Part shown: positions 1-5,679 of the stretch, one piece after another | How positions within the stretch are numbered: position 1 is the first letter of the stretch | How the letters are laid out: every line of letters begins with the position of its first letter | Assembly (NCBI GenBank): GCA_002432195.1 | Contig: DJGG01000148.1 | Coordinates: 11,067 to 21,070, forward strand | DNA from: Desulfobacteraceae bacterium UBA5852 | GTDB taxonomy: Bacteria; Desulfobacterota; Desulfobacteria; Desulfobacterales; UBA5852 | Direction: 5' to 3' | DNA: 10,004 nt | Program-made: the position numbers and the translations under genes | The notes under the pieces: generated by a model | What the model was told of the DNA's origin: nothing | Databases searched by the model: none | What the model saw: the letters and a program-made list of their open reading frames with translations, nothing else

Positions 1-1055
1 GCGCCGGCCTCCCCCCGCAACTGCTGGACGGCTTCCAGGGCCCGGGCGAGGCCCCCCAGCATCAGGGGGTTGCCGTTGAGCATGCCCCCGGAGAGGTTCA
101 CCTGCCGCCGGTCCGCCCCCCCGGCATCCAGCCAGGCGGCCCCGCCCCCCGCCGGCGCCAGGCCCACGCCCTCGGCCCACAGGGGCAGCTGGTGGGCCAT
201 GGCGTCGTTCAACTCGAAGAGATCGATTTCGGCGGCGGGATCGGCCACGCCGGCCATGCGGCAGGCCCGGCGCACCGCCGCCTGCAGGACCTCCGCTCCC
301 GCCAGGTCCCGCTCCCCCAGGAAATACCCGTCCATGGCGCTGGCGAAACCCCGCAGCCAGACGGGCTTGTCCGTGAACTCCCGGGCCCGCTCGCCGCAGG
401 CCAACAGCATGCCCACGGCCCAGTCGGTCACCGGGTAGACGTGAAGGTCGCGCAGGGGGTCGGCCAGCAACGGGGAAGCCAGGACCTCCGCGGCTGTGAG
501 CGGGCCGCTCTTCCGGGCCAGGGGGTTGCGGGCGGCGTTGTGCCGGGCGCGCACCACGATCTCCGCCAGGTGGCTCGCGGTCAAGCCGCTGCGCTGCTGG
601 TAGGCCCGGGCCTGGAAGGCCCCGGCGTTGAGGTAGTCGAGCCCCAGGGGCCGGCCGTAGAAAGGATCGAAGGCCAGGTTGGTGAGCCGCCACCGGCTTT
701 CGGACTGGGATTCCTTGCAATGGCCCATCACCAGGACCAGGTCGTCGTGGCCCGAGCGGATACAGGCCAGGGCATAGCCCAGGGCGTTCAGGCCGTCCTG
801 GGAGACCTTCTCCTCGGCGCGGAAATGGGCCCCCACCACATCGGTGACGGCGTTGTCGGAAATGGTGCGGGCATCGAAGACGTCGTCCGAACAGGTCACC
901 ACCGTGCGCACCCCGCGCTCGGGGTCGAAGGTGACGCCGGTGGCCTCCACGATGGCCTCGAAGACCTCCAGGAGCATTCCCTGGCAGCGCTGGTGCCAGA
1001 TCGCGGGGGCGTTGCCGATCGCCGCCGCCGCGCAAATCGCCACCTCTCGGGCCAT
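1..1055 (-). CDS. Thiolase-like protein (SCP2/lipid-transfer thiolase type), 3' end cut by window edge
   Basis: The frame is open from an ATG at 1055 to the left edge, giving 351 residues with the C-terminus missing. A strong ribosome site (GAGGTGA) lies just upstream of the ATG. The fold is thiolase: an N-terminal stretch with TCSDDVFDARTIS (about 54-66), the helix ending IRSG (98-101), FDPFYGRPLGLD (129-140), ELNDAMA (281-287) and SGGMLNGNP (322-330) followed by QLRGEAG. Key residues depart from biosynthetic or degradative thiolases. The Cys nucleophile position reads Ser85 (SQDG in place of CASG), the NEAF-type motif reads NDAMA, and the GHP histidine is Asn329. Homologues of this kind often pair with a DUF35 OB-fold/Zn-ribbon subunit, and some (Ltp2 of steroid side-chain degradation) act as aldolases. 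A non-Claisen role on a CoA thioester in the cytoplasm is inferred. It is the last visible gene of the minus-strand cluster, 102 bases after the PHP gene. Confidence 0.85.
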   Translation of the reverse strand, partial: MAREVAICAAAAIGNAPAIWHQRCQGMLLEVFEAIVEATGVTFDPERGVRTVVTCSDDVFDARTISDNAVTDVVGAHFRAEEKVSQDGLNALGYALACIRSGHDDLVLVMGHCKESQSESRWRLTNLAFDPFYGRPLGLDYLNAGAFQARAYQQRSGLTASHLAEIVVRARHNAARNPLARKSGPLTAAEVLASPLLADPLRDLHVYPVTDWAVGMLLACGERAREFTDKPVWLRGFASAMDGYFLGERDLAGAEVLQAAVRRACRMAGVADPAAEIDLFELNDAMAHQLPLWAEGVGLAPAGGGAAWLDAGGADRRQVNLSGGMLNGNPLMLGGLARALEAVQQLRGEAG

Positions 1056-1129
1056 GGTCACCTCACCTCTCCCCCGCCGGACCGGCGGCCTATCGGGCTG
1101 TGGATCAACTGGGCCTCCGGCCGTAATCT

Positions 1130-1144
1130 CCCGCCCCAGGCGGG
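1130..1144. repeat. Short GC-rich hairpin between PHP and thiolase-like genes
   Basis: CCCGCC-CCA-GGCGGG is a perfect 6-bp stem with a 3-base loop in the 102-base gap between the two minus-strand genes. A second palindrome, CCGCCGG-A-CCGGCGG, lies nearby at about 1075-1089. Neither is followed by a T run on the minus strand, so a terminator is not supported. They may stabilise or process the transcript. Confidence 0.35.
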
Positions 1145-1157
1145 CGAAAGTCGGCGG

Positions 1158-1706
1158 TTACACGTAGCAGTTCCAGAAATCGTTGCCCTTCACCGCCCGC
1201 AGGATGGCGTCCTTGGTGCGCCGGGCCTCCAGTTCGATCCAGGCCCGACCGATCATCTGGCGGGTGTGGGAGTCGTCCGTGGCGATCTTGGGGTAGCCGA
1301 TGGCGGGCACCTCGAACTCCTGGTGGCGGAAGCCCTTGCTGGTGATCTCCACGGCGTCGATGGGCAGGCGCTGCTCCAGGGCCTGGAGACGCTCCAGGAT
1401 CTTGGGCAGGGGCAGGTCGTACTCCCCCAGGTGGTTGAACACGTGGAGGGTCTCCCGGTCTCCCGGGATCCGGTTGACGTGCAGGTAACCCCGCTCGAAC
1501 ACCGTCAGCTCCACCCCCACGAAGACCAGCATCGCCGAGCGCACCCGGGCGTATATCTCCTGGCAGCGGCGGCTGAGCAGATGGTCGTGGTCCGTGAAGG
1601 CGATGAAATCGTACCCCCGGGCGGCATAGGCCTCCGCCACTTCCTGGGGGGTCAGTTCGCCGTCGGAGCAGGTGGTGTGGCAATGCAGGCATCCTTTGAG
1701 CAACAT
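1158..1706 (-). CDS. PHP-domain metal-dependent phosphoesterase-like protein
   Basis: The product is 182 residues from an ATG at 1706. A GTG at 1739 would add 11 residues that fall before the usual PHP start, and it has no better ribosome site. The PHP metal ligands appear in order: HCH with TTCSDG (residues 8-16), FTDHDHL (37-43), GVEL (a Glu ligand), VFNHLGEY (a His ligand) and TDDSH near the C-terminus. The C-terminal IGRAW...ILRAVKGND matches the end of small PHP proteins. Such proteins hydrolyse phosphomonoesters or nucleotides with a two- or three-metal centre, but the substrate here is unknown. The polymerase and histidinol phosphatase members of the superfamily are longer or differently arranged. 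It lies inside an acyl-CoA oxidation cluster, 82 bases after the TetR gene, with no obvious catalytic link to its neighbours. Confidence 0.85.
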   Translation of the reverse strand: MLLKGCLHCHTTCSDGELTPQEVAEAYAARGYDFIAFTDHDHLLSRRCQEIYARVRSAMLVFVGVELTVFERGYLHVNRIPGDRETLHVFNHLGEYDLPLPKILERLQALEQRLPIDAVEITSKGFRHQEFEVPAIGYPKIATDDSHTRQMIGRAWIELEARRTKDAILRAVKGNDFWNCYV

Positions 1707-1764
1707 GGGGTTCCCGACCGCCGCGCCGGTGGATGACACACGGCCTGAAGCTGGTTTGTCCCCG

Positions 1765-1781
1765 GGCGCCCGCCGGGCGCC
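1765..1781. repeat. Perfect GC hairpin between TetR and PHP genes
   Basis: GGCGCCC-GCC-GGGCGCC forms a 7-bp stem around a 3-base loop in the 82-base gap downstream of the TetR stop. Reading on the minus strand, the following bases are not T-rich, so this is not a canonical Rho-independent terminator. It could be a partial stop or a 3' end protecting the upstream message. Confidence 0.4.
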
Positions 1782-1788
1782 GGCAGGC

Positions 1789-2466
1789 TCAGCGCATCAG
1801 GTTCGACACGCCGCCCACGATGAACTCCACCGCCTCCTGCCCCACGCCCTGGAGATCCTGGGGGCGTTGCTGCCAGATGAGGTAGTGGTAGGAAAGGCGC
1901 TCGAACATCCCCAGGATGCAGGTGGCCATGACCTCGGCCGATGCCGCGCTGCGGAAGCCGGTGCCGCTCGTCCGGGCCACCTGCTGCAATGCCTCCTGGA
2001 CATCGGCGATGAGCTTGCCGAAGATCCGCTTGCGGCGCTCCTCCACCAGTTCGCTCTGGCCGGCCGACTCCCGGAAGACGATGGCGAGCTTGTCGGGGTG
2101 CCGCGGGCAGAAGGCCTCGAAGAAGACCATGCCCGCCCGGCGGATGCCCTCCAGGGTGCCGCCGGCGTTGCGGAAGGCGTCCCCCAGCAGGTCGCGCAGC
2201 TCGTAGCCGGTCTGGTCCAGGAGCTGCAGCAGCAGGTCTTCCTTGTTCTTGAAGTAGAAGTAGACCGTGCCCACGGAGACCTCGGCCTCGTCGGCGATGC
2301 GCTCCATGCCGGTCTTGTGGTAGCCTTCCCGGGCGAAGAGGCGCTCGGCCACCGCCAGGATGGTCTGGAGCCGCTGCTCCCGCTCCCGCTGCCGGCGCAG
2401 CGCGCTGCGGGAGGGCGTGTCGCCTGCGGCATCGGTGGTGTCGTTGGTTTTACTGGTGCGTGCCAT
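1789..2466 (-). CDS. TetR/AcrR-family transcriptional regulator
   Basis: The product is 225 residues from an ATG at 2466. A GTG at 2478 would add four residues and sits almost on top of an AAGGA motif, so the start is uncertain by 12 bases. The N-terminus is a charged tail, followed by the classic TetR DNA-binding region at about 32-80: ILAVAERLFAREGYHKTGM, then IADEAEVSVGTVYFYFKNKEDL with the recognition helix. The rest is a helical ligand-binding and dimerisation domain, as expected for the family length. It lies within the acyl-CoA cluster, 39 bases after the short dehydrogenase gene. Autoregulation of the operon through the palindrome at 4811-4827, with an acyl-CoA or free acid as inducer, is the natural inference. 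The ligand cannot be read from the sequence. Confidence 0.92.
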   Translation of the reverse strand: MARTSKTNDTTDAAGDTPSRSALRRQREREQRLQTILAVAERLFAREGYHKTGMERIADEAEVSVGTVYFYFKNKEDLLLQLLDQTGYELRDLLGDAFRNAGGTLEGIRRAGMVFFEAFCPRHPDKLAIVFRESAGQSELVEERRKRIFGKLIADVQEALQQVARTSGTGFRSAASAEVMATCILGMFERLSYHYLIWQQRPQDLQGVGQEAVEFIVGGVSNLMR

Positions 2467-2505
2467 GCGCGATCCCACATCCTTCCCGGGCCTGGGGCGG
2501 CCCGG

Positions 2506-3570
2506 CTAATTCAGGTACCCCAGGGCCTCGTCGCCGATCTTCACCCGGGCGATTTCCGTGGAGGTGCCGGCGATCTGGGGGTATTTGGCCGAGCGGTAGG
2601 CCTGCTCGGCCGCGCCGCCGGATTGGTAGCCCGCCCCCCCGAGGATCCTCAAGGCCTCCCCGGCCACGCGCTCGGCGGCCTCCGTGCAGAAGACCTTGGC
2701 GCACCAGGTGAGGCCCTGGGCCTCCTTGGCGTTCCGGTCCGCGGCCCAGGCCGCCCGGTAGGCATAGAGCTGGGAGGTCTGGTGGAGGGTGAGCATCTCG
2801 GCCAGCTTGAAACCCACCTCCTGGTAGGCGATGATGGGCCTGCCGCCCGTGCGGTGGGCCTTGGCGTAGTCCCGGGCCTGGGCCAGGGCGGCGGCCTGCA
2901 TGCCCAGCGCGGCGGCGATCAGGACCTGGTTTTCCCAGAGGCGCAGGACCTCCAGGTGATCGTCGGTGAGGAGAACGACCTGGGCGGCGGGCAGCCTTAC
3001 TGCGGCCAAGGTCAGACCGGCGATGGGCAGACCGTCGGTGCCCAGGGTGCGGAGGGCAGCTTCCACCGTGAGCCCCGGCGCGTCGCGCGCCACCATGAAC
3101 AGGGCCGGCCGGTCCTCCAGCCGCCCCACCACCCCGATCCAGTCGGCCACGGGGGCATTGACCACGTAGGACTTGGCCCCTTCCAGGCGCACCCCGTCCC
3201 CTTCCCGCCGGGCTTGGGTCGCCAGGGGTTCGTTGTCGACGTTCATGCCCTGCTCGGAAAGCGCCAGGGCTCCGATCCAGGTCCCCTGGGCCAGGGGCGC
3301 CCCCCAGCGCGCCCGCTGGGCCGGGGAGCCCCAACGCGCCAGCGCGCGGCCCAGGAGCCGTGCGCTCATTTCCACGCCCAGGAACAAGGCGGGGTCGAGG
3401 CTCGCCAGGGCTTCCATGGCCCCCATGAGGGTGGTGCCGCTCAACTCCGGATTCAGGTAGCCCGTGTACGCCAAAGCGGGGAGCAATTCCGGCAGGCCTT
3501 CGCGGCCGGCGGCGGCCTGGCGGACCGCTTCGAAGAGGGCCCGATCCTCGGTGGTGAAATCGAAATTCAT
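2506..3570 (-). CDS. Acyl-CoA dehydrogenase-like protein, short and divergent
   Basis: The product is 354 residues, about 25 shorter than a typical acyl-CoA dehydrogenase, and starts at an ATG with AAGGA ten bases upstream. Family features are present: WIGALALSEQ (98-106) where LTEPxAGSD normally stands, the beta domain with LEGAKSYVVNAPVADW, RTGGRPIIAYQEVGFKLAEM (240-259), and LRILGGAGYQSGG near the end. The C-terminal motif carrying the MCAD-type catalytic Glu reads QIAGTSTEI, with Ala334 in place of Glu. A Glu at 213 (RLWENQVLIAAALG) aligns with the helix-G catalytic Glu of isovaleryl-CoA and long-chain dehydrogenases, so catalysis from there is possible. The flavin-contacting GSD motif is missing, which also fits a partner subunit of a heteromeric enzyme with the neighbouring dehydrogenase, as in FadE28-FadE29. 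It is the second gene of the operon, 52 bases downstream of the first. Confidence 0.9.
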   Translation of the reverse strand: MNFDFTTEDRALFEAVRQAAAGREGLPELLPALAYTGYLNPELSGTTLMGAMEALASLDPALFLGVEMSARLLGRALARWGSPAQRARWGAPLAQGTWIGALALSEQGMNVDNEPLATQARREGDGVRLEGAKSYVVNAPVADWIGVVGRLEDRPALFMVARDAPGLTVEAALRTLGTDGLPIAGLTLAAVRLPAAQVVLLTDDHLEVLRLWENQVLIAAALGMQAAALAQARDYAKAHRTGGRPIIAYQEVGFKLAEMLTLHQTSQLYAYRAAWAADRNAKEAQGLTWCAKVFCTEAAERVAGEALRILGGAGYQSGGAAEQAYRSAKYPQIAGTSTEIARVKIGDEALGYLN

Positions 3571-3622
3571 GGCTGTGGGGTCCTTGCGCGGGCGGCGCGG
3601 GTTCGGCCGTCGTCTTCCCAGG

Positions 3623-4765
3623 TCACATGAGCCTGGAGATGATCATCTTCTGGATCTCCGAGGTCCCTCCCCCGATGGGGGCCAGGCGGGTGTCGCGGAA
3701 GATCCGCTCCACGTCGAATTCGTGGGTGTAGCCGTAGCCGCCGTGGAGCGTCACGGCGTCGTTGGTCACCGCCAGGCTCCAGTCCCCCACGAAAAGCTTG
3801 GCCACGGCCGCCTCCAGGTGGTTCAAGGGGCGCCCCTGGTCCTTGCACCAGGCGATGCGGTAGACCAGGGCGCGGGCGGCCTCGCCGAAGATGCGGATGT
3901 CGGCCAGCTTGTGCTTGATGGCCTGGAAGCGGCCGATGGGTTTGCCGAACTGCACCCGCCCCTTGGCGTAGTCGCTGCACTTCTTCAGCAGGTAGGTGGT
4001 GACCCCCACGAAGGGGGCCAGCAGGGCGCTGCGGTCCCACTCCACGGTCTGCATGGCGTAGAGAAAGCCCTCCCCCTCCTTGCCCAGGAGGTTGGCGGCC
4101 GGCAGGACGCAGTCCCGGAAGATCAGCTCCGAGGTCTTGGAGGTGCGCACCCCCATCTTGAGGAGGGGCGGGCCCGCCGAGAAGCCCGGCGTCCCCTTTT
4201 CCACGATGAAAGCGGAGATGCCGGCGTGCTGCTGGGCGGGGTCGGTCTTGGCGTAGACCACGGCGACATCGGCGATGGGGCCGTTGGTGATCCACATCTT
4301 GGTGCCGTTGAGCACGTAGGTGTCCCCCCGGCGCTCCGCCGTGGTGCGCATGGAGGCCACGTCCGACCCGGCGTCGGGCTCGGAAAGCCCCATGCAGCCG
4401 ATCCACTCCCCGGAGGCGAGCTTCGGGATGTAGCACCGGCGCTGGTCCTCGGTGCCGTGGCGGAAGATCGTGTCCGCGCAGAGGAAGGAGTGGGCCCCGT
4501 AAGCCAGGGTGAGACCGCCGTCCACGCCCGCCTCCCCCAGGGCCTCGCCGGCCAGCACCGTGGTGACCACGTCCGCGCCGCCGCCCCCCAGGGACTCGGG
4601 GAAGTGCAGCCCCAGGATGCCGAATTCCCCCAGCTTGCGGAAGGAGGCGACATCGAACTCCCCTCTCAGGTCGTGCTCCTGGACCCGGGGGACGATTTCC
4701 TTGCGGGCGAAGCGGATCACTTCCTTCTTGAACATGAGCTGCTCGCGCGTGAAACCGAAGTCCAT
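3623..4765 (-). CDS. Acyl-CoA dehydrogenase, first gene of the operon
   Basis: The product is 380 residues from the ATG at 4765, chosen because GGGAGGGGG lies just upstream. The alternative ATG at 4792 has no ribosome site and falls almost at the predicted transcription start. The flavin-dependent acyl-CoA dehydrogenase signature is complete: CMGLSEPDAGSD (124-135), NGTKMWITNG (153-162), GRVQFGKPIGRFQAIKHKLADI, and LHGGYGYTHEF near the end. It would oxidise an acyl-CoA at the alpha-beta bond and pass electrons to ETF in the cytoplasm. The C-terminal motif reads IGGGTSEIQ, so the MCAD-type Glu is Gly366, as in isovaleryl-CoA-type enzymes. At the helix-G position used instead by those enzymes there is Asp244 (EWDRSALL) rather than Glu. 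The substrate cannot be assigned. An unusual substrate or a paired enzyme with the next gene is likely. Confidence 0.93.
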   Translation of the reverse strand: MDFGFTREQLMFKKEVIRFARKEIVPRVQEHDLRGEFDVASFRKLGEFGILGLHFPESLGGGGADVVTTVLAGEALGEAGVDGGLTLAYGAHSFLCADTIFRHGTEDQRRCYIPKLASGEWIGCMGLSEPDAGSDVASMRTTAERRGDTYVLNGTKMWITNGPIADVAVVYAKTDPAQQHAGISAFIVEKGTPGFSAGPPLLKMGVRTSKTSELIFRDCVLPAANLLGKEGEGFLYAMQTVEWDRSALLAPFVGVTTYLLKKCSDYAKGRVQFGKPIGRFQAIKHKLADIRIFGEAARALVYRIAWCKDQGRPLNHLEAAVAKLFVGDWSLAVTNDAVTLHGGYGYTHEFDVERIFRDTRLAPIGGGTSEIQKMIISRLM

Positions 4766-4802
4766 GCCCCCTCCCGTTCCAAGGGTTTTCATTTTGGGGA
4801 TG

Positions 4803-4831
4803 ATTATAAATTTGAACTAAGTTCAAAATTA
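4803..4831 (-). promoter_or_regulatory. Promoter candidate for the acyl-CoA operon
   Basis: On the minus strand a perfect TATAAT lies at 4808-4803. A weak -35 (TAATTT) lies 17 bases upstream at 4831-4826. Transcription would start near 4796 and leave a leader of about 30 bases before the ATG at 4765. The spacer is almost exactly filled by a palindrome (4811-4827). A weak -35 with an operator in the spacer fits a repressed, inducible promoter. Confidence 0.55.
4811..4827. promoter_or_regulatory. Operator candidate for the TetR-family regulator
   Basis: TTTGAAC-TAA-GTTCAAA is a perfect 7-bp inverted repeat with a 3-base spacer, of the size that TetR dimers bind. It sits between the -10 and -35 of the operon that encodes a TetR regulator. 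Assignment to that regulator is inference from position and symmetry. Confidence 0.6.
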
Positions 4832-4876
4832 GAATAAATCATCGACTACCCGCCCCGGCGCCAAAAGTCAACGCTT

Positions 4877-4914
4877 ATTTTGAATCCCGTTCCTTATTAT
4901 AATGAAATTCAAAA
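4877..4914. promoter_or_regulatory. Second AT-rich patch with operator-like half-sites and TATAAT
   Basis: ATTTTGAAT (4877-4885) and ATTCAAAA (4907-4914) are inverted copies resembling the half-sites of the 4811 operator. The segment 4879-4895 reads TTTGAAT-CCC-GTTCCTT, a degenerate version of the same 7-3-7 layout. A TATAAT at 4898-4903 reads on the plus strand, and an overlapping one at 4901-4896 reads on the minus strand. The only -35 candidate at plus-strand spacing is a poor TTATTT. It could be an auxiliary operator or a divergent promoter. Confidence 0.35.
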
Positions 4915-4999
4915 CCTGAACTTTACCGCCACCCCCTTCCCCGCCGGGAGGCATCCCACGGGACGATGCAGGGATCGCCGGGAGTCCTGCGAAATTGTT

Positions 5000-5028
5000 T
5001 TGACAAAGGGCCCGGCTTCGCCTACGTT
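5000..5028 (+). promoter_or_regulatory. Sigma70-type promoter candidate, plus strand
   Basis: A perfect TTGACA (5000-5005) is followed after 17 bases by TACGTT (5023-5028), which matches the -10 consensus at three of six positions. Transcription would start near 5035 and run into the inverted-repeat element at 5233-5339 and, if not stopped, into the gene at 5680. Confidence 0.4.
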
Positions 5029-5232
5029 CGGCCCAATTCGACCTGCCGCCCCGGATCCTCGTTTTCCCCATTGCCTGGCTGCTGCGAAGCGCCGCGCCAC
5101 AACCCTTCCAGCATGCCGGCAACATCGCGGCCGGAACCTGTCCCCGCAGCGTGCCTGGGCACGGGATCGCCCGCCGCCCGCACACCGCGCTCCCAGGCCG
5201 CCCGCCGCGCTGCCACGCTCGGGCCCTCGACC

Positions 5233-5339
5233 TTCGGCAGGCGCCTCTCCGTTGCGCGTGCATCTTTTCCGAGGAAATCCTGCCCCCTTTGCGGTTTGGC
5301 CTGCGGAAGACAACGGCTCCGGGAGAGGCGCCTGCCGAA
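5233..5339 (+). repeat. 107-base element closed by an 18-bp perfect inverted repeat; possible structured RNA
   Basis: TTCGGCAGGCGCCTCTCC at 5233-5250 is matched exactly by its reverse complement at 5322-5339. The enclosed 71 bases contain further pairing options: CCGTTG with CAACGG, and TTCCG with CGGAA. On the plus strand the stem is followed by CTCTTTTC, weakly terminator-like; on the minus strand no T run follows. No flanking target duplication is visible, so a miniature transposon is not supported. I could not match it to a known riboswitch or RNA family. The inverted repeat itself is certain; its role is not. Confidence 0.6.
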
Positions 5340-5465
5340 CTCTTTTCACGATCCCCCGCCTTTCCCTTCCGTCCCGGTGGATATCCACGCCGGCCCGGCG
5401 GCCGTTAAAACCTGACACCTTTCCTGACCCGGAATCAGGCACCATATTCCATCCGCGTGACCTTT

Positions 5466-5509
5466 CGGAGACCCCGCCAACAGGGGTCTTCGTGGCCTTT
5501 CCCTTTTTT
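5466..5509 (+). terminator. Terminator-like hairpin with a displaced T tract
   Basis: CGGAGACCCC and GGGGTCTTCG pair over ten positions (one G-T wobble) around a 7-base loop. A run of six T (5504-5509) follows, but about a dozen bases after the stem, so termination may be weak. It lies downstream of the TTGACA promoter and the inverted-repeat element and upstream of the gene at 5680, as expected for an RNA gene or a leader attenuator. Confidence 0.4.
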
Positions 5510-5679
5510 GAAGGATGTCCACCCGCCAGCAGTGGATCCGGGTTCGGGCCGAAGCCCCAGGAACGTTGAGCGCGGAGGCGCCGCGGTGGCCTGGCGGCCT
5601 CGAGGATCCCAAGGGACCCAAAACGCCGGGCCGCGCCCTTGAGATCCCGCTGGTGGATGATCGCTACGGAGGACCCCCC

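Larger units (their letters stand above)
4766..5679. other. Long divergent intergenic region without a convincing gene
   Basis: About 900 bases separate the divergent minus-strand acyl-CoA operon and the plus-strand Tat-protein gene. Open frames occur here on both strands, but none has a recognisable domain, a good ribosome site or protein-like composition. The left 150 bases are AT-rich and promoter-like. The remainder is GC-rich with a TTGACA promoter candidate at 5000, a large inverted repeat at 5233-5339 and a terminator-like hairpin at 5466-5492. No other structure stood out at 5040-5230 or 5520-5660. Confidence 0.6.

Noticed and set aside
192..4837. Very long open frames on the plus strand across the minus-strand operon
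   Set aside because: They are antisense to genes with clear conserved domains and show low-complexity Gly/Arg/Pro/Ala-rich products, as expected from GC-rich codon shadowing.
5265..5285. GAGGAAA-TCC similarity to the RNase P RNA core
   Set aside because: It is only a few bases long, and no other conserved RNase P segments are nearby.
5320..5345. Resemblance to glycine riboswitch (GGAGAG ... GCCGAA)
   Set aside because: The downstream conserved parts of the aptamer (GAAGG-GCAA and CTCTCAGG) are absent on both strands. The match is explained by the inverted repeat.
4880..5569. A 229-codon plus-strand open frame in the intergenic region
   Set aside because: It has Pro/Arg-rich composition, no known motif and no ribosome site, and its start lies inside the AT-rich promoter patch.
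5515..5679. N-terminal extension of the Tat-protein gene
   Set aside because: The ATG at 5680 has a strong ribosome site and places the twin-arginine signal at the N-terminus. The extension would bury the signal.
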